Origin: an uncultured Clostridia bacterium
GTDB lineage: Bacteria; Bacillota; Clostridia; Lachnospirales; Lachnospiraceae
Direction: 5' to 3'
Length of the DNA stretch: 7,886 bases
Assembly: GCA_946623485.1 (NCBI GenBank)
Contig: CAMORF010000099.1
Location: forward strand, 1-7,886
Shown: piece after piece, positions 1 to 5,937 of the stretch
Layout of the letters: each line of letters begins with the position of its first letter
Numbering within the stretch: the stretch's first letter is position 1
Translations under genes and position numbers: made by a program
The notes under the pieces: generated by a model
What the model saw: the letters and a program-made list of their open reading frames with translations, nothing else
Database searches by the model: none
What the model was told of the DNA's origin: nothing

Positions 1-848
1 TCGATGATCCTGTGGATCTCCTTCTCATAGGGCTTCGCAATGTCAGTGGCATATACGCCGGTTTCAAAGGTACCGGTTCCGCTCCGCAGATAAGTCATGG
101 CATAGATCATCTGGCAGAACGCGTGATAATAATCCTCCGGATTATCTTTATAGATGAACTGATTGTTATTCCATGCCGGCATAAACTTATACCGGATAAA
201 GCTATAGTCCGGAAGATGCCCTGCACGCCCGTGTCCCAGATTCATGACGGAAGTCTCACTGCTGGTCCCAAGGCTGTTGATATAACTGCATTGTTCGATG
301 TTCTCGCCGGGCATATGCTTAAAGTTCACAGGCCGCTCCGTCCACGCTCCGTTCGTTTCCAGAAGCTCATAGAAGTAGGTGTTGGTGCTGTTGATCACAA
401 CCGATGGCGTTCCTGCGAAGTACCGGTGCGCCCAGGTATCAGCAAGGATATGCATCGCCATGCCGACAGCCTCCAGGCTTTTGCCCCTGACCAGGTTGAC
501 GGTCTCTTTGAGCAGCTCACCGTTCGGATTGCAGATCAGCCGGTATTTGTTCTGATACCGCTTCCCCCCCTTCCCTACATGTGCGTACAGGTCGTAGGGG
601 AGAAAATGGAAGGATGCCCAGATCCGGGTGATATCCTGCAGGCCCACCGGATCCGTATTGACATCAGCCATCTCCACTGCAGTCTGCGTCGTTGCGGCAG
701 AGATCGGCGCCCTTACCCCTGCAAGAAACGTTCTGGTGCAGTTGTCCGGAAACTGGGCACTGTAGCAGACCTTCAGGCTCTCTTCATGAGAGTACCCGGC
801 CAGATAAGCGGCACAGTATGTCGCGTAATAATGAAAATCCAATTGCAT
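1..848 (-). CDS. DUF6765 family protein, partial (C-terminus beyond the left edge)
   Basis: An open frame starts at the ATG at 848-846 and runs through 282 codons off the left edge with no stop. It was found by translating the minus strand by eye. The protein begins MQLDFHYYATYCAAYLAGYS and carries HILADTWAH at residues 133-141 (H133, D137, H141). Both segments match my memory of DUF6765, a family of uncharacterised Clostridia proteins; the His/Asp-rich motif suggests a metal site, but no activity is established. No signal peptide or membrane helix is visible, so it is probably cytosolic. The start is fixed by GGGGAGGG about 9 nt upstream, which overlaps the end of the preceding gene. Only 3 bp separate it from the stop of the four-helix membrane protein, so the two are almost certainly co-transcribed and translationally coupled. 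A run of seven C at 564-570 reads through in frame. Confidence 0.8.
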   Translation of the reverse strand, partial: MQLDFHYYATYCAAYLAGYSHEESLKVCYSAQFPDNCTRTFLAGVRAPISAATTQTAVEMADVNTDPVGLQDITRIWASFHFLPYDLYAHVGKGGKRYQNKYRLICNPNGELLKETVNLVRGKSLEAVGMAMHILADTWAHRYFAGTPSVVINSTNTYFYELLETNGAWTERPVNFKHMPGENIEQCSYINSLGTSSETSVMNLGHGRAGHLPDYSFIRYKFMPAWNNNQFIYKDNPEDYYHAFCQMIYAMTYLRSGTGTFETGVYATDIAKPYEKEIHRII

Positions 849-851
849 CTG

Positions 852-1346
852 TCAAGCCCTCCCCATCTCTTTTTCAAGCTGTTTCACTTTCGTGGCTGAA
901 ACAACCAGATCCAGCGCTGCGTATAACACGGTTGCTTCCACGGCCAGAGTAACCGTCGGATAAATCAGTCCGTACAGCTTGAGCGCAGCCGGGAACAAGA
1001 TCAGCATATATACCACCCAGATGATAGAAAGAACGGCTATAATGATCCCCAGAACACGATACGGCCTCTTCTTCCCCCTGCCTATGCCCTCTTTCCTGGC
1101 GGAAAGGCCGACATAAAGCTTCAGCACCAGGTCAACAATGCCCATGGTCACCATCCCCGCAAGCAGCGGCTTCAGTGCCTCACTCCCTGCTCTGGTACTG
1201 AGTTCGGCATTTATCTCTACAATTGACCGCAGCACCGTCCACAGCGAAAAAAGCACCATCGCGCCTCCGCTTGCGATCAGCGAGCTCTTATACTTCTGCA
1301 GACGGACGTCCTCCGGGCTCTGGATTGTCAGTTCCTCTTTTGTCAT
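852..1346 (-). CDS. Four-helix membrane protein of unknown function
   Basis: A 164-residue protein that I do not recognise. The hydrophilic N-terminus (MTKEELTIQSPEDVRLQKYK) is followed by four hydrophobic segments at about residues 23-45, 58-82, 97-121 and 125-150. A basic loop (ARKEGIGRGKKRP, 83-95) lies between helices 2 and 3, and the tail is charged. An upstream in-frame ATG at 1424 would add 26 residues. I prefer 1346 because GAAGGAGGGG lies about 10 nt before it, and because the extension carries no domain. The gene is first in an operon with the DUF6765 gene, whose start is 3 bp after this stop. Transcription probably begins near 1423, from the direct-repeat promoter at 1430-1463. A membrane role is certain only in the sense of predicted topology. 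Confidence 0.78.
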   Translation of the reverse strand: MTKEELTIQSPEDVRLQKYKSSLIASGGAMVLFSLWTVLRSIVEINAELSTRAGSEALKPLLAGMVTMGIVDLVLKLYVGLSARKEGIGRGKKRPYRVLGIIIAVLSIIWVVYMLILFPAALKLYGLIYPTVTLAVEATVLYAALDLVVSATKVKQLEKEMGRA

Positions 1347-1429
1347 AACATCGTTCCCCTCCTTCTTTGCGATATTACATCTGATTTTACATAAATGAAA
1401 GCTTTGCAGCAAACAAAAAAGCAACTACT

Positions 1430-1463
1430 ATTCTACCCGGAAAAACGTTAAAAATCCGTTAAA
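1430..1463 (-). promoter_or_regulatory. Direct-repeat activator-type promoter, copy 1
   Basis: On the minus strand, two exact TTTAACG boxes (1463-1457 and 1452-1446) are 11 bp apart. A 10-bp spacer (1445-1436) and a TAGAAT -10 element (1435-1430) follow. There is no good -35 hexamer; the boxes occupy that position, as in PhoB/PhoP-type activated promoters. Transcription would start near 1423 and give a leader of about 77 nt before the membrane-protein gene. Copies with identical spacing occur at 2326-2368 and 5890-5923. The regulator is unknown. Confidence 0.7.
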
Positions 1464-1575
1464 AATCCATTTTATTTGATTTCTTCCTGCGCCGGAAAAA
1501 GCAGACAGTTCACAATGTGATTGATTTGTAACGAATCGTTCCACTGATTCCGGGCTGCATACCGAATGAATACAC
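1464..1575. other. Intergenic stretch without a gene
   Basis: This lies between copy 1 of the repeated promoter and the terminator hairpin of the DUF308 gene. I see no credible coding frame. Small imperfect palindromes are present, such as TCACATTGTGA on the minus strand and AACGAATCGTT on the plus strand; neither has a clear partner or function. The part next to 1463 is A/T-rich and may extend the activator site. Confidence 0.5.
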
Positions 1576-1616
1576 ATAATACGAAGCCCCCGGCTCTGCC
1601 GGGGGCTTCGTATTAT
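1576..1616 (-). terminator. Strong hairpin, probable terminator of the DUF308 gene
   Basis: A perfect 19-bp stem (1576-1594 with 1598-1616) has a 3-nt loop. The core is GCCCCCGGC/GCCGGGGGC, flanked by A/T-rich outer pairs ending in CTTCGTATTAT. It lies 72 bp after the DUF308 stop and before the next promoter. The stem is typical of Clostridia terminators, but the T-rich stretch is inside the 3' arm rather than a clean U-tract. It may therefore act in both directions or mainly protect the 3' end. Confidence 0.65.
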
Positions 1617-1627
1617 GGAATGATGCC

Positions 1628-1674
1628 TTTCTCCCCGGCTAAGGATGCCGGGGAGAAACCCGCCTGCGGCGGGT
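1628..1674. repeat. Two adjacent hairpins next to the DUF308 stop
   Basis: The first has 12-bp perfect arms TTTCTCCCCGGC (1628-1639) and GCCGGGGAGAAA (1647-1658), with a 7-nt loop. It shares its last base with a 7-bp hairpin, ACCCGCC (1658-1664) and GGCGGGT (1668-1674), loop TGC. With the stem at 1576-1616 these make three successive hairpins in the 3' untranslated region. No U-tract follows either one. Confidence 0.6.
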
Positions 1675-1687
1675 ACGCTTCTTCACA

Positions 1688-2200
1688 TTATTCTGCGTCA
1701 GACCCGAAAGCCATTCCAAGGGCTACCAGGCTGAAACCTGCTTCGATGAAAAGCAGTCCGATCAGGATGCCGGCTGTCAGCGCAGTCACCATCGGGTTCA
1801 CACAGCAGATGATACCGACGATAACCGCCAGGATTCCGACAATCAGTCCCCAGTACCAGCCCGGATTCGATGATTTTGTCTTAAATGCAAGAACGATCTG
1901 CACGATTCCCTGTGCCAGGAACCAGACCGCGATGATGATCAGGATCAGGCTGTCGAATACAAGCGTGCTGCCTGGTCTGAAAAGAGCAATCAGGCCGATG
2001 ATAATCGCCAGGATATTCAGGATCCATTCCAGCGCGTCTGCCTTATGGCTGATGCAGCGGATGATTCCTGCAATACCGTATACAAGCAGCAGAATGCCCA
2101 AAATGTATCCTGTCGCTAAAAAAGTGGCAAGCGGCGTGAAGATGCACGAAAATCCGCCGATCACCAGAATCACGCCCAGAATAACAGATATAATACCCAT
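1688..2200 (-). CDS. DUF308/HdeD-like membrane protein
   Basis: A 170-residue, very hydrophobic protein with six predicted helices (about residues 2-20, 30-50, 57-74, 82-106, 115-133 and 138-163). It is built from three similar two-helix units. Each carries a Pro-containing turn before the second helix: FTPLATFL (21-28), FRPGSTLVF (74-82) and VNPMVTALT (134-142). This is the usual pattern of the DUF308/HdeD family. Enterobacterial HdeD is linked to acid resistance; the role in Clostridia is not established. Length is normal for the family. The start at 2200 is supported by GAGAGGG about 10 nt upstream. It appears to be monocistronic: its own direct-repeat promoter (2326-2368) lies upstream and hairpins lie downstream. 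Confidence 0.85.
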   Translation of the reverse strand: MGIISVILGVILVIGGFSCIFTPLATFLATGYILGILLLVYGIAGIIRCISHKADALEWILNILAIIIGLIALFRPGSTLVFDSLILIIIAVWFLAQGIVQIVLAFKTKSSNPGWYWGLIVGILAVIVGIICCVNPMVTALTAGILIGLLFIEAGFSLVALGMAFGSDAE

Positions 2201-2325
2201 TTGATAATTCCCTCTCTTTCAAAATTGTTTCTACGATACAACACTTTCCTGTTCCTGATTCGCGCTGCCAGGATTTGTCCCTCCCAGGCACCATCGGCAA
2301 ATCCCGGCGGCAGCAAACAGAGCCT

Positions 2326-2368
2326 ATTCTACTCCAAAAAACGTTAAAAAACCGTTAAATCCGTAAAA
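2326..2368 (-). promoter_or_regulatory. Direct-repeat activator-type promoter, copy 2
   Basis: On the minus strand, TTTAACG boxes lie at 2359-2353 and 2348-2342, 11 bp apart. A 10-bp spacer (2341-2332) and a TAGAAT -10 (2331-2326) follow. A third, degenerate box TTTTACG (2368-2362) lies further upstream. Transcription would begin near 2319 and give a leader of about 120 nt before the DUF308 gene. Boxes, spacing and -10 match copy 1, and both leaders contain GTTTGCTGC shortly after the predicted start. Confidence 0.72.
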
Positions 2369-2454
2369 AAAGCAGAATAAACTTCTTCGTTACACACGGC
2401 AAGCCTGCTCAATGCCGCCGCTGCCGGACTAAAATCCTGTCACGAGCCTCTTTC
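2369..2454 (-). other. 3' region of the secreted-protein gene; at most a weak terminator
   Basis: No gene. After the stop at 2455-2457 the minus strand reads through GC-rich sequence to CTGCT followed by seven T (2370-2364). AGCAG further upstream can pair with CTGCT, but the stem is only 5 bp with a long loop. It may be a weak terminator that overlaps the DUF308 promoter boxes. Confidence 0.3.
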
Positions 2455-3474
2455 TTACTCTGTCACGCTGCCCAGTATGCTGCCCAGACCCGATACAAGG
2501 TTTTCCACCATCTCATATTCATTCTCAACCGGGGTGTTCAGAACCTCATCCGGAATAGAGAAATTATCAGCCTCCGGGCTGAAAAGGAAGGTGCAATACA
2601 ACTGGTCGGCACTGAATTCCAGACTGCCTTCCGCTCCGAGTACGGATCCGGGAATCTGTCCCTTGGCACCGGAAGCATTCAGGGACATGGCGCGAACCAG
2701 CCCGGTTTCCGCATTCACAACCACGGTCAGCTTCACATCATTGTCACCCAGGATGCTGTCTACGGTCGGAAGGAATCCCTGGGTCTTGCCCACGTTCTGA
2801 GCAGTATTCATCAGCATATTCTTATCCATGACGCATACATAGTACTGCTTCCCGTTCTCCTCATAGAGATTCGGCAGGAGTCCGTCCAATGAGATCTGGT
2901 TTGCTTCTTCGCTTTCCACTGCGATCTCCACATAACCCATGATCTCCTCCCAGGCATCCTCAGCCTTGGTTTTCCAGCCATTTCCATCAGAAACCGAGGT
3001 ATAGTGGACATCATCCTGATCCCAGTGATAGGCTTCATAGGTCCCGCTCATCGGTTCCCCGAGCCCTGACAGCGTATAGAAGAAGGATGCGTGCTGTTTG
3101 TGGTCATACCCCTGAGCCGTGGTGATGGCGCTTGCCTGGATGCCCATCTGGTTCTCTTCTCCAAGCTTGATTGACACGTCTGCTTCCGCGTCCAAAAACG
3201 CATCCATCGCTTCCAGATCTTTGATCTTGCCCAGAGCATCCTTTACACGTGTTGTCAATTCCGCGGCTGTAAGATCCGCAGCCTTGTCGGTCTTGGTAAA
3301 GATAACCTGGCCGCTGCCGATGGAAGTATTGACGACAACATCCTCTGCTCCGGCCACAGGAGCGACTGCAACGCTCTCTGACTGAGCGGCGTCATCCGCG
3401 TACGCACTGAAAGCAGGCGCCATAGAGACAAGCATAACACCCGCGGCTGCCATAGCAATAAGTTTTCTCTTCAT
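2455..3474 (-). CDS. Secreted protein of unknown function, possibly LolA/LppX-like
   Basis: A 339-residue protein with a clear Sec signal peptide: basic MKRK, a hydrophobic core at about 5-22, and a likely signal peptidase I site after A26 (AYA then DD). There is no lipobox Cys, so the product should be released or wall-associated rather than a lipoprotein. The mature part is acidic. Short beta-prone stretches (KLTVVVNAETGLVRAMSLNA, SLEFSADQLYCTFLF) suggest a LolA/LppX-like or DUF6612-like beta-rich fold, but I cannot assign a family. A longer frame starts at 3516. I chose 3474 because AAGGAGGGAATC directly precedes this ATG and the signal peptide begins here. The gene has its own TATAAT (3503-3508) and upstream tandem repeats. 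Confidence 0.8.
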   Translation of the reverse strand: MKRKLIAMAAAGVMLVSMAPAFSAYADDAAQSESVAVAPVAGAEDVVVNTSIGSGQVIFTKTDKAADLTAAELTTRVKDALGKIKDLEAMDAFLDAEADVSIKLGEENQMGIQASAITTAQGYDHKQHASFFYTLSGLGEPMSGTYEAYHWDQDDVHYTSVSDGNGWKTKAEDAWEEIMGYVEIAVESEEANQISLDGLLPNLYEENGKQYYVCVMDKNMLMNTAQNVGKTQGFLPTVDSILGDNDVKLTVVVNAETGLVRAMSLNASGAKGQIPGSVLGAEGSLEFSADQLYCTFLFSPEADNFSIPDEVLNTPVENEYEMVENLVSGLGSILGSVTE

Positions 3475-3502
3475 GATTCCCTCCTTATGAAACTTTCTTA
3501 AT

Positions 3503-3508
3503 ATTATA
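3503..3508 (-). promoter_or_regulatory. TATAAT -10 element of the secreted-protein gene
   Basis: A perfect TATAAT on the minus strand lies 28 bp before the start codon at 3474, so the leader is only about 22 nt and contains the AAGGAGGG ribosome binding site. No TTGACA-like -35 is present at 16-18 bp. That position is filled by the tandem ATGAATCATA repeats, which suggests regulator-dependent expression. Confidence 0.6.
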
Positions 3509-3558
3509 TGAATCATATCCTATGACTCATACCCATGCATCATACTCTATGAATCAAA
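3508..3558. repeat. Four tandem ATGAATCATA-like repeats upstream of the secreted-protein gene
   Basis: On the plus strand the units are ATGAATCATA (3508-3517), ATGACTCATA (3522-3531), ATGCATCATA (3535-3544) and ATGAATCAAA (3549-3558), with periods of 14, 13 and 14 bp. Each unit is nearly palindromic (TATGAnTCATA). The array runs from the -10 element to about 50 bp upstream, and its last unit overlaps the stop codon of the HD gene. It is most likely a multi-site operator or activator array. Confidence 0.65.
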
Positions 3559-4038
3559 CTTTGTAAATCTTTTCCGGCTTCCCGGACGGAAACTATTTTT
3601 TAGCACATCAGCAACATCCCTGTTTGCGCAATGCTTATCCGACCTCAGCACAAACCACCCGGCCTCATAGGAAGGCGGGACAAAACAGACCGGCCACATG
3701 TGATGCAGGATGGCATCCAGCTGAATCTGGTTTGCGCCGAACTCCTCCCGCGCAATCTGCGCACTTCTTCTCGGATGGGCATAAGCCTTGATAAAGGATA
3801 TGCTGTCATGGACTTTCCGGTCCGTCATGCCGATATCATGAAGCAGGCAGGCACGGACGACATCCCGCACATCCGTATCCGGCCTGTGCCGCTTCTCATA
3901 CAGATACAGTGCGTATTCCGCAACTTCCAGGGAATGACGGGCAACGTTTGTCCCTTTGTGATGGCAGGTCTCCCAGCATTGCAAAAAACGCTCAGACTCC
4001 AGGATATCTCCGGCTTCCTGTGTGATAATTGGATTCAT
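3547..4038 (-). CDS. Small HD-domain protein, putative phosphohydrolase
   Basis: A 163-residue stand-alone HD domain. The metal-binding pattern is visible in order: H35 (RHSLEVAEYA), H67-D68 (LLHDIGM), H88 (AHPRRSA), H112-H113 (ILHHMWP) and D134 (LRSDK). HD proteins of this kind usually hydrolyse phosphate esters of nucleotides or related molecules, but the substrate cannot be read from the sequence. There is no signal peptide or membrane helix, so it is cytosolic. Two ATGs are possible, at 4044 and 4038. GAGG abuts the first but lies 6 nt before the second, so I prefer 4038. It starts about 86 bp after the cls stop with no clear promoter between, so it may be co-transcribed with cls. Its stop lies inside the repeat array of the next promoter. 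Confidence 0.8.
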   Translation of the reverse strand: MNPIITQEAGDILESERFLQCWETCHHKGTNVARHSLEVAEYALYLYEKRHRPDTDVRDVVRACLLHDIGMTDRKVHDSISFIKAYAHPRRSAQIAREEFGANQIQLDAILHHMWPVCFVPPSYEAGWFVLRSDKHCANRDVADVLKNSFRPGSRKRFTKFDS

Positions 4039-4072
4039 CCGCATCCTCTTTCCGATAACATCAATTCCGCAA

Positions 4073-4117
4073 GGTGAAACAGAGGGTGAAACGGAGAACC
4101 GTCCCCTGTTTCACCCC
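4073..4117. repeat. REP-like palindromic element between cls and the HD gene
   Basis: Outer arms GGTGAAACAG (4073-4082) and CTGTTTCACC (4106-4115) enclose an inner hairpin ACGG/CCGT (4091-4094 and 4099-4102). The segment ACGGAGAACCGTCCCCTGTT (4091-4110) is found again in the 44-bp inverted repeat upstream of cls, so the two belong to one repeat family. I recall similar GGGGACGGTTCTC sequences as dispersed repeats in Clostridia. It could also act as a weak terminator or RNA processing site after cls. Confidence 0.65.
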
Positions 4118-4124
4118 AGGTCAA

Positions 4125-5708
4125 TTACATCAATTCTGCAAACAGACGGAGGAACATCTGCGAAATCTTCATCACAGAGCCCTTTCCCTTGCGGTATTCC
4201 TCTGTTACCTCCCGGCTTTCCGCAAACATGGATTCGAAGTCTTTCCGGATCGAAACAGCGATGTCCTGGTCGTAGATCCAGCAGCCGTTCTCAAAATGAT
4301 GGTACAGGCTGCGGTAGTCCAGGTTGATGGTACCGCAGGTTGACATCTTATCGTCAGCGACGCTCATTTTACAATGGCAGAAGCCCGGGGTCCATTCATA
4401 GATCCGCACGCCGTTCTGCACCAGGGCAGGGTAGAAGGACCGGGTCATGGAATAAACCATCTTTTTATCCGGTATTCCAGGCGTGACAATCCTGACGTCC
4501 ACACCACGCTTTGCCGCCAGGCTCAGTGCATGTGCCATCTCATCCGTCACAATCAGATATGGAGTGACAAAGTAGCAGTACTTCGTAGCTTTTTCTACCA
4601 TACTGATGTAGACATCTTCCCCGATCCGTTTCGTATCCATGGGACTGTCAGCGTAGGGCTGGACATATCCATTCTGAACGGCTTTGTAGGGATAACGGGG
4701 GAAATACTGTTCAAAATTGTTGTCACTATGTTCATCCGGTTTTCTTTTGCCTGCGTTCCACATCTCCAGAAATGCAGCCGTCAGAGACGGTACCGCGTCA
4801 CCTTCCACACGGATCCCGGTATCCTTCCACATACCGAAAGGATGTGTCAGGTTGAAATACTCATCCGCCAGGTTATACCCACCGGTATATCCGACCTTTC
4901 CGTCTACCACCGTGATTTTCCGATGGTCACGGTTATTCAGGAACATATTCATCGTGGGAACGAAGGGATTAAATACGCGGCAGGCGATTCCCCGCCCTTC
5001 CAGTTTTTTCACAAAGTCCGTGTTGATGAAGCCGATGCTTCCCATATCATCGTAGAACACCCGCACTTCCACGCCTTGTGCTGCTTTGCGGGCAAGCACA
5101 TCCTCGATCCGCCTCCAGGAGGTTTTATCCTCAATCGCGTGATATTCCATGAAAATAAACTTTTTCGCCTTTTCCAGATCCACAAGCTGGGCTTCCAGGC
5201 CCTTGGAAGCATCATCATAATAGATGACATCCGTATTCTGATATACCGGGTATCCGGCATATTTCCGGATATAGGAGCTGATCCCGGCCGCGGCAGGATC
5301 CGTTTCCTGCAAACGCTGGATCGTCTTCTTATCCTTTCCCTCCAGAAGAGGAAGAAGCCGGCGGTCGATCTCCTCAAACCGCTGCCTCATCTTCCGCGTG
5401 CCGCCGTTTGTTCCGATCAGCCAGTACATGATCGTTCCGAATATCGGCAGGGCGAGGATCAGGATAACCCACGGCATCTTCATGGAGGCTGTAATGTTCA
5501 TCCCATAGATCCACAGCACCAGTAGCACCGCCAGAATGCGGATCACGATATCAATCCACGTAGCAAAATTCTGCAAGCTTGTCAGCAGCAAGAAGATCAG
5601 AGCAAATTGAAGCACAATCGCGACAAGCGCAAAAAGCATTCGCTTCACGCCGTTTCTCGTTTTTGCCCTGGTCTCAAAAGTCTTTGTCATTTCTTTGTCT
5701 GCATTCAT
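4125..5708 (-). CDS. cls: Cardiolipin synthase (phospholipase D family)
   Basis: A 527-residue protein that joins phosphatidylglycerol units into cardiolipin at the cytoplasmic membrane. Both phospholipase D catalytic motifs are intact: HRKITVVDG at 262-270 (H262, K264, D269) and HCKMSVADD at 445-453 (H445, K447, D452). Each is followed by the usual Gly/Asn-rich segment (GYTGGYNLADEY; CGTINLDYRS). Three hydrophobic segments at about 24-44, 52-70 and 78-98 form the N-terminal anchor, as in Firmicutes Cls proteins, and the length is normal. The start at 5708 is supported by GAGGTGAG about 7 nt upstream. The next in-frame Met (M7) is too far from that site. Expression probably begins at the direct-repeat promoter at 5890-5923, giving a leader of about 175 nt that contains a perfect 44-bp hairpin. 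REP-like repeats sit on both sides of the gene. Confidence 0.95.
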   Translation of the reverse strand: MNADKEMTKTFETRAKTRNGVKRMLFALVAIVLQFALIFLLLTSLQNFATWIDIVIRILAVLLVLWIYGMNITASMKMPWVILILALPIFGTIMYWLIGTNGGTRKMRQRFEEIDRRLLPLLEGKDKKTIQRLQETDPAAAGISSYIRKYAGYPVYQNTDVIYYDDASKGLEAQLVDLEKAKKFIFMEYHAIEDKTSWRRIEDVLARKAAQGVEVRVFYDDMGSIGFINTDFVKKLEGRGIACRVFNPFVPTMNMFLNNRDHRKITVVDGKVGYTGGYNLADEYFNLTHPFGMWKDTGIRVEGDAVPSLTAAFLEMWNAGKRKPDEHSDNNFEQYFPRYPYKAVQNGYVQPYADSPMDTKRIGEDVYISMVEKATKYCYFVTPYLIVTDEMAHALSLAAKRGVDVRIVTPGIPDKKMVYSMTRSFYPALVQNGVRIYEWTPGFCHCKMSVADDKMSTCGTINLDYRSLYHHFENGCWIYDQDIAVSIRKDFESMFAESREVTEEYRKGKGSVMKISQMFLRLFAELM

Positions 5709-5751
5709 CTTCTTCTCACCTCACAACATTCTCTCCTTACACATTCATTTT

Positions 5752-5842
5752 TGGAACAGGGGGGTGGAACAGGGGACGGTTCTCCGTTTCATCTCTATGA
5801 GATGAAACGGAGAACCGTCCCCTGTTCCACCCCCCTGTTCCA
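5752..5842. repeat. Perfect 44-bp inverted repeat in the cls leader
   Basis: The arms 5752-5795 and 5799-5842 are exact reverse complements with a 3-nt loop (TAT). The arm contains GGAACAGGGG and GGGGACGGTTCTCCGTTTC, shared in part with the element at 4073-4117. Neither side is followed by a T-run, so it is not a standard intrinsic terminator. It lies 44 bp upstream of the cls start codon and within the predicted mRNA leader. It is probably a REP-like mobile repeat that may also attenuate or stabilise the transcript. Confidence 0.85.
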
Positions 5843-5889
5843 CCTTCAGCAAAGATAGATTATATCTTATCCTTGGGATACAAGGAAGC

Positions 5890-5923
5890 ATTGTACTTGA
5901 AAAAACGTTAAAAATCCGTAAAA
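5890..5923 (-). promoter_or_regulatory. Direct-repeat activator-type promoter, copy 3 (for cls)
   Basis: On the minus strand, TTTTACG (5923-5917) and TTTAACG (5912-5906) are 11 bp apart. A 10-bp spacer (5905-5896) and a TACAAT -10 (5895-5890) follow. A weaker third box may lie at 5933-5927. Transcription would begin near 5883. The site starts only 15-20 bp after the gpmI stop codon. A TATAAT at 5859-5864 is a possible second start but has no recognisable -35. Confidence 0.68.
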
Positions 5924-5930
5924 AAACGGA
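5914..5930 (-). terminator. Possible weak terminator after gpmI
   Basis: On the minus strand, TCCGT and ACGGA can pair around a T-rich loop and are followed by TTTTT. The stem is only 5 bp. It overlaps the cls promoter boxes, so the match may simply reflect those repeats. No stronger terminator is visible after gpmI. Confidence 0.25.
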
Positions 5931-5937
5931 AAAAAGT

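Noticed and set aside
564..570. Possible frameshift at a run of seven C
   Set aside because: Codon-by-codon translation across the run stays open and gives sensible sequence (HVGKGGKRYQNK).
12..899. Plus-strand open frame of 295 codons at the left edge
   Set aside because: The minus strand holds a DUF6765 frame with its own ribosome binding site and family motifs, so this is its shadow.
3508..3558. Possible CRISPR array
   Set aside because: The units are only 10 bp, the gaps 3-4 bp, and no cas gene is present. It is a promoter-associated repeat array.
4374..5525. Plus-strand open frame of 383 codons
   Set aside because: It is antisense to cls and its translation shows only low-complexity His/Arg/Ile-rich sequence typical of a shadow frame.
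4125..5708. cls as cargo of a transposable unit flanked by repeats
   Set aside because: The flanking elements differ in length and form, no target-site duplication or transposase is visible, and the codon use looks like that of the neighbours. Independent intergenic insertions are simpler.
5752..5842. Large hairpin as an intrinsic terminator
   Set aside because: No T-run follows the stem on either strand, and it lies within the leader just before cls rather than after a gene.
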